DNA of 64,000 bases from Novosphingobium profundi (lineage in GTDB: Bacteria > Pseudomonadota > Alphaproteobacteria > Sphingomonadales > Sphingomonadaceae), in assembly GCF_018491765.1 (NCBI RefSeq), contig NZ_JABWCU010000022.1, positions 36,736 to 100,735 on the forward strand, written 5' to 3'. Within the stretch, counting starts at the first letter, position 1. Every line of letters begins with the position of its first letter. Shown here in pieces: positions 1 to 8,553 of this stretch. The position numbers and the translations under genes are program-made. The notes beneath the pieces are model-generated. The model searched no databases. It saw nothing but the letters and a program-made list of their open reading frames with translations, and was not told the DNA's origin.

Positions 1-165
1 CCCGAGGACGCCCTGCGCGCGGCCAATGCCAAGTTCGAGCGGCGTTTTCGCGGCATGGAAGCGCTCGCAACCGAGCGCGGCGACGTTTTCGCCACGCTCG
101 ATCTCGATGCGCAGGAAGCGCTCTGGCAGGCGGTCAAAGTCTCAGAGCGCGCGAAAACGGCCTAG
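1..165 (+). CDS. mazG: MazG nucleoside triphosphate pyrophosphohydrolase, C-terminal end (partial)
   Basis: Only the last 54 codons are present, read in frame 1 from the window edge to a TAG stop. The residues include ALRAANAKFERRFRGME, the helix typical of the MazG C-terminal domain, then a short acidic and basic tail. MazG hydrolyses non-canonical or surplus NTPs to NMP and pyrophosphate in the cytoplasm. The gene converges on hflX and the two 3' ends overlap by 24 bp. A neighbouring mazG fits the usual alphaproteobacterial order hfq-hflX-mazG, which supports the call despite the short fragment. Confidence 0.8.
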   Translation, partial: PEDALRAANAKFERRFRGMEALATERGDVFATLDLDAQEALWQAVKVSERAKTA

Positions 166-1533
166 TTCGCGCTCGGCAAGCCGGACCTCGATCCGGATCA
201 TCGGGCCCTGTTCGCCTTCGCCCGCGTCCTCCTCCTTCAGGACTTCGCCGCGCGCGTGCAGGAAAGCAAGGCGCTGTCCGTCGGCGGCCGGGATCACGAA
301 ACTGTAGACCTTGGCATCGGCGTTAAGGCCGTGGCCAACGATTTCGAGCAGTTCGTCACACCCTTCCCCGGTGATGGCCGAAAGCGGGATGATCGTCTCG
401 TCGGAGCGGTGCGCAATGACTTCGCGCAAGTCCTCGACCTGGCGCGGCGATAGCAGGTCCCACTTGTTCCAGACCTCGATGATCGGGATCGGGGCCTCCT
501 CGGGCGGTTCCTCGCCCGCATCGTCATCGCGCGGGATCACGCCAAGATCGGCAAGAACGGCCAGCACCTGCTTCTTTTGCGTCTCGGTGTCGGGATTGGC
601 GATGTCGCGCACGTGAAGGATCACGTCGGCCGCGTTGACTTCTTCCAGCGTGGCGCGGAAGGCCGCGACAAGCTGGGTCGGGAGGTCCGAGATGAAGCCC
701 ACGGTGTCGGACAGGATCGCCTTCTCGACGCCGGGCAGGCGCACCGCGCGCATCGTCGGGTCGAGCGTGGCGAAGAGCAGGTCCTCGGCCATCACGTCGG
801 CACCGGTCAAGCGGTTGAACAGGGTCGACTTGCCCGCGTTGGTGTAGCCCACCAGCGCGATGACCGGCCAGGGCGCCTTTTCGCGGCGATCGCGGTGAAG
901 GCCGCGTGTGCGGCGAACCTGTTCGAGCTCGCGGCGGATGCGGCTCATCCGGTCGCGGATCATGCGCCGGTCGGCCTCGATCTGGGTCTCGCCCGGACCA
1001 CCAAGGAAGCCGAAGCCGCCGCGCTGGCGCTCGAGGTGGGTCCAGCTGCGCACGAGCCGGCCGGCCTGGTAATCGAGGTGGGCCAGTTCGACCTGCAGGC
1101 GCCCTTCGGCGGTCGCCGCGCGCTCGCCGAAGATTTCGAGGATCAGGCCCGTGCGGTCGATGACCTTGCGCTTGAGCTTTTCCTCGAGGTTGCGCTGCTG
1201 GATCGCGGTGAGCGATCCGTCCACGACCACGAGTTCGGCCTCGTTGAGCGTACAGGCGACCGAGATGTTCTCGATCTGCCCTTCGCCCAGCAAGGTAGCC
1301 GCGCGTGGCTCTCGGACCGGAATGATCAGGCCATCGACGATCTCGAGCCCGATCGCGAGTGCGAGGCCCTTGGCTTCTTCGAGACGGGCTTCCGGGTCCA
1401 GCTCGGCGCTGCCCCGGTTACCGCGCATGTGCGGATAAACGACGAGGGCACGCGCGCCGCGCGTGACCTCTCCCTTCAGATCGTCGTCCAAGCTGGAATC
1501 AGTCTTCTGCTTCTTCGTGGCTCTGCAGATCAA
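142..1533 (-). CDS. hflX: GTPase HflX
   Basis: This is a ribosome-associated GTPase that splits stalled or stress-damaged 70S particles. The family signature GGFGFLGGPGETQIE lies at residues 172-186. It is followed by G1 GYTNAGKST (229-237), G3 DTVGF (276-280) and G4 NKWD, and a C-terminal beta-rich domain. The length, about 463 aa, is typical. The ATG used here overlaps the 3' end of hfq by 35 bp. A TTG just after the hfq stop (giving LDDDLKGEV) is a possible alternative start. The overlap suggests translational coupling to hfq. Confidence 0.95.
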   Translation of the reverse strand: MICRATKKQKTDSSLDDDLKGEVTRGARALVVYPHMRGNRGSAELDPEARLEEAKGLALAIGLEIVDGLIIPVREPRAATLLGEGQIENISVACTLNEAELVVVDGSLTAIQQRNLEEKLKRKVIDRTGLILEIFGERAATAEGRLQVELAHLDYQAGRLVRSWTHLERQRGGFGFLGGPGETQIEADRRMIRDRMSRIRRELEQVRRTRGLHRDRREKAPWPVIALVGYTNAGKSTLFNRLTGADVMAEDLLFATLDPTMRAVRLPGVEKAILSDTVGFISDLPTQLVAAFRATLEEVNAADVILHVRDIANPDTETQKKQVLAVLADLGVIPRDDDAGEEPPEEAPIPIIEVWNKWDLLSPRQVEDLREVIAHRSDETIIPLSAITGEGCDELLEIVGHGLNADAKVYSFVIPAADGQRLAFLHARGEVLKEEDAGEGEQGPMIRIEVRLAERELGRFRAL

Positions 1534-2074
1534 CCGGGGTCACCGGCTGGATCGTCGAAACCGCGTGCTTGTAGGCAAGCTGCACGTAGCCTTCGCGCTC
1601 GAGCAGCATGCAGAACAGGTCGTAGGCGGCAACGCGGCCCTGGAGCATGACGCCGTTGATCAGGAACATCGTCACCTGCACACCGGCGCTGCGGATGCTG
1701 GAAAGGAAAACGTCCTGCAGGGCGCGGGTCTTCTTCGAGCCCTCACCGCTGTTGAACTGCGCGGCATCGACCGGGGTCGAAGGCATGATCGTGGAGATCG
1801 CGTGCTTGTAGACCAGCTGCGACTGGCCGTCGCGGCGCAACAGAATCGAGAAGTTGTCGAACCAGGTCACGATGCCCTGCAGCTTGACGCCCTTGACCAG
1901 GAACATGGTCACCGGGGTCTTGTTCTTGCGCAACAGGTTGAGGAACTGGTCCTGAAGATTTTGCCCCTTACCGGCCGCTGCCACGGCTTGCGCCGGTGCC
2001 GCTGCGGGCTTGGATTCTGCGGGCTCCGCAGGAGCACTCGCCTTGGGTCGCGCAGTGAGCGTTCGACCTGCCAT
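1499..2074 (-). CDS. hfq: RNA chaperone Hfq with two tandem Sm domains
   Basis: Hfq binds small RNAs and mRNAs as a ring of six Sm folds, normally about 80-100 aa per subunit. This protein has 191 aa and two complete Hfq modules. An Ala/Pro-rich N-terminal extension (1-35) leads to module 1 (about 38-101, GQNLQDQFLNLLRK...YKHAISTIMP). An acidic-basic linker (102-116) leads to module 2 (about 117-181, YKHAVSTIQP). Both keep the YKH motif (89-91 and 168-170) that contacts U-rich RNA on the proximal face. Module 2 has SIRSAG where the rim arginine patch normally sits. AAGGAGA precedes the ATG. It lies between ntrX and hflX. Confidence 0.95.
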   Translation of the reverse strand: MAGRTLTARPKASAPAEPAESKPAAAPAQAVAAAGKGQNLQDQFLNLLRKNKTPVTMFLVKGVKLQGIVTWFDNFSILLRRDGQSQLVYKHAISTIMPSTPVDAAQFNSGEGSKKTRALQDVFLSSIRSAGVQVTMFLINGVMLQGRVAAYDLFCMLLEREGYVQLAYKHAVSTIQPVTPVDLQSHEEAED

Positions 2075-2207
2075 TGTATTCTCCTTCTTTTTGGCGGCCG
2101 CTGATGCGGTCCGCGATCTGGCATGCCGATCCCCGGATCATGCCGTAAGCGAATCGAAATTACCCGCTTGCTGCAATGCAGTAAATCCGAAAGTTGTGTC
2201 AGGCCGG
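2075..2207. other. hfq upstream gap
   Basis: These 133 bp separate the ntrX stop from the hfq start. They hold the hfq ribosome binding site. I see no clear terminator, so ntrX-hfq-hflX read-through is possible, but a separate hfq promoter could also lie here. Confidence 0.4.
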
Positions 2208-3605
2208 TTACGTATCGCCTTCGCCGGTGCCATCGTCCTCCTTGCGCTCGGACATGCCGAGCAGCTTGAGCTTGCGGTGGAGCGCCGAACGCTCCATGCC
2301 GATGAACGAGGCGGTCTTGGAAATATTGCCGGAAAACCGCCGTATCTGGACCCGCAGATACTCGCGCTCGAAGCTCTCACGGGCTTCGCGCAAAGGCGCG
2401 CTCATCATCACGGCGACGCCGCCTTCAGCGCCCGCACGGCTATTGAAGATTTCCGGGGGCAACATGTCCGGCTCGATCCGGCCGAGCTTTTCGCGCGGAG
2501 CCATGATCACGGTGCGCTCAACCACGTTGCGCAACTGGCGCACGTTGCCGGGCCATTCGTACGCCTGGAGCGCGGTCATCGCTTCGCTGGCGACCTGGGG
2601 CGGTGCGACACCCTGCTCGTTGGCGTAGCGGGCGAAGAAATGATCGACCAGCGCGGGAATGTCGTCGCGCCGCTCGCGCAAGGCCGGGATTGCGACCGGC
2701 ACCACGTTGAGGCGGTAGAACAAGTCCTCCCGGAAGCGGCGCTCGGCGATTTCCTTTTCGAGATCGCGCGAGGTCGACGACACCACACGGACATCGACGC
2801 GAATCTGGCGCGTGCCACCCACGCGCACGAACGCCTGGTCGGTCAGGACGCGAAGGATGCGGGCCTGGGTCGAGAGCGGCATGTCGGCCACTTCGTCAAG
2901 GTAGAGCGTGCCACCATCGGCCGATTCGAGAAGGCCCGGGCGCACCAGCGCGCCTTCCGCTTCCTCGCCGAACAGCTCCTGCTCGAAGCGCTCGGGTGTG
3001 ATACGTGCCGAATTGACGCTGACGAAAGCCTTGTCGGCGCGCGGGCTCCAGGCGTGGAGCAGTCTTGCGGCGACTTCCTTGCCCGAGCCGGCAGGCCCCG
3101 TGATCAGCAGGCGGCTGCCGGTGTTGGCGACGCGCTTGAGTGTCGCGCGCACCTGGTTGATCGAGCCGCTCGAGCCGGTGAACTCCTCCCCGGTCGAGAA
3201 GTCCTGGCGCAATTGCGCGTTCTCGCGGCGCAGCCGCTCGGTCTCGGTCGCCTTGCCGACGAGATGGATCAGACGCTCGGCCTCGAAGGGCTTCTCGATG
3301 AAGTCGACCGCGCCGCGCCCGATCGCCGCCACCGCGGTATCGATGTTGCCGTGGCCCGAAAAGATGATGACCGGAAGCTCGGGTTCGCGCGCCTTGATCG
3401 CATCGAGCACCTCGAGCCCGTCGAGACGGCTGCCGTGCAGCCAGACGTCGAGCAGCACCAGCGAGGGACGGCGCTTGTCGATTTCCTCGAGCGCGGCGGT
3501 GCTGTCGCCCGCCGTGCGGCATTCGTAGCCTTCGTCGCTCAGGACCCCGGCGACGAGCTCGCGGATATCGCGCTCATCATCGACGATCAGGATTTCGAGT
3601 GCCAT
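2208..3605 (-). CDS. ntrX: Response regulator NtrX (NtrC family, degenerate GAFTGA loop)
   Basis: This is the partner of the NtrY kinase in nitrogen, redox and envelope control. A receiver domain (1-120, phospho-acceptor D53, K105) is followed by an AAA+ domain (Walker A GPAGSGK at 170-176, Walker B region GGTLYLDEVADM at 231-242) and a Fis-type helix-turn-helix (about 426-446). Between LFGEE and GLLES the sequence is AEGALVRP, so the GAFTGA loop that contacts sigma-54 is absent. The neighbouring NtrC keeps it. NtrX here probably acts on sigma-70-type promoters or as a repressor; that is inference. Confidence 0.93.
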   Translation of the reverse strand: MALEILIVDDERDIRELVAGVLSDEGYECRTAGDSTAALEEIDKRRPSLVLLDVWLHGSRLDGLEVLDAIKAREPELPVIIFSGHGNIDTAVAAIGRGAVDFIEKPFEAERLIHLVGKATETERLRRENAQLRQDFSTGEEFTGSSGSINQVRATLKRVANTGSRLLITGPAGSGKEVAARLLHAWSPRADKAFVSVNSARITPERFEQELFGEEAEGALVRPGLLESADGGTLYLDEVADMPLSTQARILRVLTDQAFVRVGGTRQIRVDVRVVSSTSRDLEKEIAERRFREDLFYRLNVVPVAIPALRERRDDIPALVDHFFARYANEQGVAPPQVASEAMTALQAYEWPGNVRQLRNVVERTVIMAPREKLGRIEPDMLPPEIFNSRAGAEGGVAVMMSAPLREARESFEREYLRVQIRRFSGNISKTASFIGMERSALHRKLKLLGMSERKEDDGTGEGDT

Positions 3606-3684
3606 GGCCTTGTCTTCTTCTTGTTCTTGTCTTGAAATTCACGGGGCGGGTTTACGGCAACGTTGCGGTCGGGAGGGCGGGCCA

Positions 3685-5901
3685 TCATTCGGCCGCCTCC
3701 GACTTGCGTTGCCGCAGCAGCGGATCGGTCGCGAAACGCATCGTCACACTCGTCCCGCCACCTTCCGCTGGAGAAAAGGTCATGTCGCCGCCGTGTTCCT
3801 CGACGATCTTGTTGACGATGGCGAGCCCGAGCCCAGTCCCCTTCTCGCGCGTCGTCACGTAAGGCTCGATGATCCGCTCACGCGTCTGCGAAAGGCCTAT
3901 GCCATTATCGCTGATGCGCACCTGAACCGAATCCTCGAGCGAACGGACTTCCACCGAGATACGCCCCTTGTAACTTTCGTCGGCATCACGGGCCTTGGTC
4001 TCGATCGCTTCCACCGCGTTCTTGAGAACATTGGTCATGGCCTGGCCGAACTGGTGGCGATCGCAATCGATGGTGCCGATTTCGTCTTCGGCCGAGAACG
4101 CAAAGGCCACGTCGGGCCGGGCGACTTCCTGGAGGAACAGCGCCTGGCGCGTAAGTGCGACGGGATCCTCGACCCGGAAAACGGGCTTGGGCAGGCGGGC
4201 AAAAGAGGAAAATTCATCGACCATACGACGCAGGTCGCCGACCTGGCGGATGATCGTGGCGGTCAGATCCTCGAACAGTTCGGGATTGTCGATGATCTGC
4301 TTGCGGTACCGCCGGCTCAGGCGCTCAGTGGCAAGCTGGATCGGCGTCAGGGGGTTCTTGATCTCGTGCGCGATGCGCCGCGCGACGTCCGACCAGGCCG
4401 CCGTGCGCTGGTCGACGAGCTGGCGGGTAATGTCCTCGAAGGTGATGACGTGCCCGGTTGCATCGCGCGAGGTCTTGACCGCAAGCGTGAGCAGTTCGCC
4501 GGCACGACTGAACTGGACGATGCCGCTGCGTTCATCGCTCTCGATCAGATCGGCAATCGCCGGCGCGAGTTCGCCGATCGGCATGCCCTCGGGAACTTCG
4601 ACCTGATTGGTGAGCTTGAGCGCGGAACTGTTCATCAGCAGGATGCAACCGCGCTCGTCGAGCGAGATGATGCCCGAGGTGACCGATTCAAGGACCGTCT
4701 CTATGAACAGGCGGCGCTCGTGGAGCTGGCGGTTCGCGCCGAGCAAGGCCTGCGTCTGCTTGTCGATCTGCGCCGTCATCCGGTTGAAGGCACGGTTGAG
4801 CAGACCGATCTCGTCGGCACCGGTCCGTCCTTCGAGCTGGAGAGCATAATTGCCCGCCCCCACCCGGCGCGCCGCCTCGACGAGTTCGTAGAGCGGCTGC
4901 ACCTGCCTGTCGGCGAAACGAAGGCCGAACCAGACCGAGAGGCCCACGAGGACCAGGGCCACCACGAACAGCGCGACGTTGAAGCGCAGCTGCATGACAC
5001 GCGCACGGCTTGTCAGCATCTCGTAGGCGCGCACGATATTCTCGGCACGCTGGCCCTGGCTCAGCGAAACGAGGTCGGAGGTACGGGCCACCAAAAGGTA
5101 GATGCCGGCCTTGCGCTCGATCGGTGCCGCCGCAACGATCCGGTTGTCCTTGGATTCGGCGACATAGGGTTCGCCCTTGTCGAGCCGTTCGAGCATGTCG
5201 GAGCTGAGCCGGTTGTTCTCAGACTTGTTGTCTGGATCGACGATGATCGGGGTGCGCTGCTCGCCGCTCGAGTCGATCTGGATGATGGCCGCAACGTGCA
5301 GGTTCCGGCGCAGGACCTGGGCCGCAAGGAATTTCTGGAACGTTGGGCTGACGACCGGATACTGCTCGAGCGTGGTGCGCGAATCCTGCGCCATGGCCAC
5401 CGATTCGTAGCCCACGTCGCGCACGGTCTGTTCGTAGTAGCCGCGTGCGAGCTTGTTGGCGTTCTCAAGAAGGCCGCGCGAGTTGTCCGAGAACCAGAAT
5501 TCGACACCCGATTGGAACAGCCAGGACGCGAAGATCACCACCAGCAGCGTGGGGATGGCCGAAATGAGCGAGAAGATGAACACGAGGCGCACATGCATCT
5601 GCCCGGTGCCACCGATGCTTTCCGCCGCCTTCTGCAAGGCGATGTAGCGCCCGAGCAGGACTATGAGAGCCATCGCCGGAACCAGCATGCCAACCAGCAG
5701 CGTGGCGGTCAGGTTGGCGGGCAAGGGCATCCGGGTGTCACCGCCCGAATTGACACTGATCCAGGTGATCGAGCTCATCACCACGAAGGCCAGCACGCAA
5801 AGTGCGGCAATCACAGCGAAGATGTTGGCACGACGGGCGGCGATCTGGAATCGCCGCCACCATCGGGGCCAAGTGTTTCTCTTCGCAGGTGTCGCAGTCA
5901 T
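3685..5901 (-). CDS. ntrY: Sensor histidine kinase NtrY
   Basis: This 738 aa membrane kinase pairs with NtrX. Hydrophobic segments lie at about 27-49, 64-86 and 105-129, then a periplasmic sensor region (130-305) and a fourth segment (308-330). HAMP (330-385), PAS (about 395-490) and HisKA follow, with phospho-acceptor H512 in AHEIKNPLTP. An HATPase domain shows NVLKNAVEAI, DNGIGL and GTGLGLAI. The layout is typical of NtrY. The ntrY stop is 79 bp before ntrX, in the same operon direction. Confidence 0.95.
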   Translation of the reverse strand: MTATPAKRNTWPRWWRRFQIAARRANIFAVIAALCVLAFVVMSSITWISVNSGGDTRMPLPANLTATLLVGMLVPAMALIVLLGRYIALQKAAESIGGTGQMHVRLVFIFSLISAIPTLLVVIFASWLFQSGVEFWFSDNSRGLLENANKLARGYYEQTVRDVGYESVAMAQDSRTTLEQYPVVSPTFQKFLAAQVLRRNLHVAAIIQIDSSGEQRTPIIVDPDNKSENNRLSSDMLERLDKGEPYVAESKDNRIVAAAPIERKAGIYLLVARTSDLVSLSQGQRAENIVRAYEMLTSRARVMQLRFNVALFVVALVLVGLSVWFGLRFADRQVQPLYELVEAARRVGAGNYALQLEGRTGADEIGLLNRAFNRMTAQIDKQTQALLGANRQLHERRLFIETVLESVTSGIISLDERGCILLMNSSALKLTNQVEVPEGMPIGELAPAIADLIESDERSGIVQFSRAGELLTLAVKTSRDATGHVITFEDITRQLVDQRTAAWSDVARRIAHEIKNPLTPIQLATERLSRRYRKQIIDNPELFEDLTATIIRQVGDLRRMVDEFSSFARLPKPVFRVEDPVALTRQALFLQEVARPDVAFAFSAEDEIGTIDCDRHQFGQAMTNVLKNAVEAIETKARDADESYKGRISVEVRSLEDSVQVRISDNGIGLSQTRERIIEPYVTTREKGTGLGLAIVNKIVEEHGGDMTFSPAEGGGTSVTMRFATDPLLRQRKSEAAE

Positions 5902-6010
5902 CGTTGCACCTATACAACACTACTGTTGCTTCGGCGCAAGGCCGAATTGCAAGGTTAAGCGTCTAACGCTGGGACGCTTGCAGTATGGCGGATGTTCCTA
6001 CCACCGATCT

Positions 6011-7432
6011 TTAACGCCGCGCGAACTCCTCCGGATCCAGGGCCAGTTCGCTCAAACGTTTGCGCAAGGTATTGCGATTGATGCCAAGTGCCTGGGCCGC
6101 ACGCAACTGGTTACCGGCGGTCTCGCGAAGGATCGTCGCGAAAAGCGGACGTTCGAGCGCAGCCAGCGCCGACGCGTAGATCGTGCCCGTAGCCGGCTGC
6201 TCGCGCGCCAACCAGTCCGCCACGGCCGATTCGATATCTCCGCCCCCGGCCGAACCTTCCGCCGGAGCCGGACCTTCCGGCTTGAGCATGGGGAGGATGG
6301 TCTGGACGTCGATCATGTCCTCGCGGGCCAGGAGCGCGAGGCGGTACATGAAATTCTTGAGTTCGCGCACATTGCCGGGCCACGCCTGGCGCGCCAGCAA
6401 CTGCGAGGCCTGCTCGGTCAGCTGGCGTCGCGGTAGTCCCTCGCTCGTGGCCTGCTGGAGGAAGTGCCGGGCCAACACTTCAACGTCATCGCAGCGCTCC
6501 CGCAAGGGCGGCATGTGGATAGGCACGACGTTGAGGCGGTAGTAGAGGTCTTCGCGGAAGCGGCCGGCGGCGATCTCGGGTTCAAGCGCCTTGTTGGTTG
6601 CCGCCACGATCCGCACGTCGAGACGCACTTCCTCCTGCCCGCCCACGCGCCGGATCGTGCCCAATTGAAGCGCGCGCAACAGGCGCGTCTGCGCCTGCAT
6701 GGGCATGTCACCGATCTCGTCGAGGAAGAGTGTCCCTCCGGCCGCCTGTTCGAACTTGCCGACATGGCGGGCAACGGCCCCGGTGAACGCGCCCTTCTCG
6801 TGACCGAACAGCTCGCTCTCGATGAGCTCGGCCGGAATGGCGGCCGTGTTGACCGCGATGAACGGACCGCCGCGACGGTTGCCGAGCTGGTGGATGGCCT
6901 CGGCGACCAGCTCCTTGCCGGTCCCGGATTCACCCAGGATCAGCACGGTCAGGTCATTGCGCAAAACCCGGGTGATCATCCGGAAAACCGACTGCATGGC
7001 CAGGCTGCGTCCCACGAGCGGAAGACCGTCGCCAACGACCTCTTCCTCCTCGTTCGCATTCAGGCCCGAGCCCTTGCCTCCGGCCGCCTTGCACACCGTG
7101 CGCGCCAGTTCGTCGATGTCGAAGGGCTTGGGAAAATACTCGAAGGCGCCCGTTTCCGTCGCGCGCACCGCCGTATCGAGCGTGTTCTGGGCCGACAGAA
7201 TAACGATGGGCATGGCCGGATAACGCGCGCGCACTTGCTCGAGCGTCTCGATCCCGTCGCCATCCGGAAGCATCACGTCGGTAACGAGCGCGTCGAAGGT
7301 CTGGTTGCCCAGGAGGCGGTCGCGCTCCGTCAGCGAATGGACGTGCGTGACGCGCGCGCCTTCCGCCTCGAGCGCGGCGTTGATGACGATGGCGATCGAT
7401 GCATCGTCCTCGACCAACAGTACTTCGATCAC
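6011..7432 (-). CDS. ntrC: Nitrogen regulation response regulator NtrC
   Basis: This is a sigma-54-dependent activator of nitrogen-assimilation genes. It has a receiver with D52, a full AAA+ domain with Walker A GESGTGKE (167-174) and the sigma-54 contact loop GAFTGA (214-219), and a C-terminal Fis-type helix-turn-helix (AAQALGINRNTLRKRL). Its start overlaps the ntrB stop by 4 bp, so the two are translationally coupled. The intact GAFTGA contrasts with NtrX. About 110 bp separate it from ntrY downstream. Confidence 0.96.
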   Translation of the reverse strand: MIEVLLVEDDASIAIVINAALEAEGARVTHVHSLTERDRLLGNQTFDALVTDVMLPDGDGIETLEQVRARYPAMPIVILSAQNTLDTAVRATETGAFEYFPKPFDIDELARTVCKAAGGKGSGLNANEEEEVVGDGLPLVGRSLAMQSVFRMITRVLRNDLTVLILGESGTGKELVAEAIHQLGNRRGGPFIAVNTAAIPAELIESELFGHEKGAFTGAVARHVGKFEQAAGGTLFLDEIGDMPMQAQTRLLRALQLGTIRRVGGQEEVRLDVRIVAATNKALEPEIAAGRFREDLYYRLNVVPIHMPPLRERCDDVEVLARHFLQQATSEGLPRRQLTEQASQLLARQAWPGNVRELKNFMYRLALLAREDMIDVQTILPMLKPEGPAPAEGSAGGGDIESAVADWLAREQPATGTIYASALAALERPLFATILRETAGNQLRAAQALGINRNTLRKRLSELALDPEEFARR

Positions 7433-8553
7433 CTTGGCTTCTCTCCCCGCGCCATCTTCTGGGTGTCGGACGCGAGCGGAAGATGGACGCGGAAATGCGT
7501 CAATCCTTGGTCTTCGTCGCGCTCGTGCGTCACGCGCCCGTTCATCTCGCGCACCAGCTTGCGCACCAGTGGCAGGCCGAGCCCCTGCCCCGTCTTCTTG
7601 CTGGTGACGAAGGGCTCGAAGATGTGCTCGCGCAAGTTGGGAGCGACGCCCTCCCCGTTGTCGGTGACGCGCAGCTCAACCGGAAGCCGCAAGGGCGCGC
7701 CGTCCTCGGTGGTGAACAATTGCAGGCCGCTGGCAAAGCGCGTGCGCACCATCACGCGCGGGCTGGCCTGGACACTGCTCGCCTCCATCGCGTTGGACAG
7801 CAGATTGATGATGACCTGCACGAGCGCATCGGGACTGCCCAAAACGGGCGGGAGCGAGGGGTCGAATTCCTCGCGGATCGTGAAAGCCCCCTGACAGTTC
7901 GCCTTGGCCGCCAGAAGGACGTCGATCGCCCGGCGTGCGGCTTCGTGCAAGTTGCAGGGCACCAGCGCAGGTGCCGTTCGGCGGCTGAGGTCCTGCATCC
8001 GGCCGATCAGCGCGGCCACACGGTCGACTTCGCCCGTGATCAGGTCGGTCAGCGCCCGGTCCTTGTCGTCGACCTTGCGCGCGAGCAGTTGCGCCGCGCC
8101 GCGAATGCCCGCAAGCGGGTTCTTTATCTCGTGCGCCATGATTTCCGGCCCACGCAAGGCCGCCGCATCAACACCTCCCGAATCGTCGCCGAGGGCATCA
8201 GTCGTCGTGTGGTCATGGATCGTCAGGATCTGCCAGCCCGGCGTATCCGCGACCGGCGCCACGTTGAGATCGACCCTGCGCGCGCCCATACCCTTCACGT
8301 TCACGGCCAGTTCGCGCACCGAAACCGGTGTCTCGTGGTCGCCGAAGCGCTCGAGCACATGGGGACTGATCACGTCGAGGACCGAGGTGAGATCGACGCC
8401 CGTGAGACGCCGCAGGGACTGTCCGAAGAACTGCTCAGCCGCAGGATTGACCGAGGCGATGCGCTGGCCCGGTTCGAGCAGGACCACGGCCTGCGGAAGG
8501 CTCGCCAGCACCCGGATGGCGTCGGGAGAGGCCAGCTTCGCGAAGGGGTTCAT
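7429..8553 (-). CDS. ntrB: Nitrogen regulation sensor histidine kinase NtrB
   Basis: This cytoplasmic two-component kinase and phosphatase controls NtrC and normally responds to PII protein. A PAS domain spans about 15-120. HisKA follows with H141 in MAHEIKNPLAG, then an HATPase domain (NLLSNAMEAS, DNGEGV, GQGLGLPLV). There is no membrane segment, as expected. It overlaps dusB upstream by 4 bp and ntrC downstream by 4 bp, giving a tight dusB-ntrB-ntrC unit. Confidence 0.95.
   Translation of the reverse strand: MNPFAKLASPDAIRVLASLPQAVVLLEPGQRIASVNPAAEQFFGQSLRRLTGVDLTSVLDVISPHVLERFGDHETPVSVRELAVNVKGMGARRVDLNVAPVADTPGWQILTIHDHTTTDALGDDSGGVDAAALRGPEIMAHEIKNPLAGIRGAAQLLARKVDDKDRALTDLITGEVDRVAALIGRMQDLSRRTAPALVPCNLHEAARRAIDVLLAAKANCQGAFTIREEFDPSLPPVLGSPDALVQVIINLLSNAMEASSVQASPRVMVRTRFASGLQLFTTEDGAPLRLPVELRVTDNGEGVAPNLREHIFEPFVTSKKTGQGLGLPLVRKLVREMNGRVTHERDEDQGLTHFRVHLPLASDTQKMARGEKPR

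Noticed and set aside
3604..5958. Open frame of 784 codons on the plus strand across ntrY
   Set aside because: Antisense shadow of ntrY; composition is His/Arg/Asp-rich without motifs.
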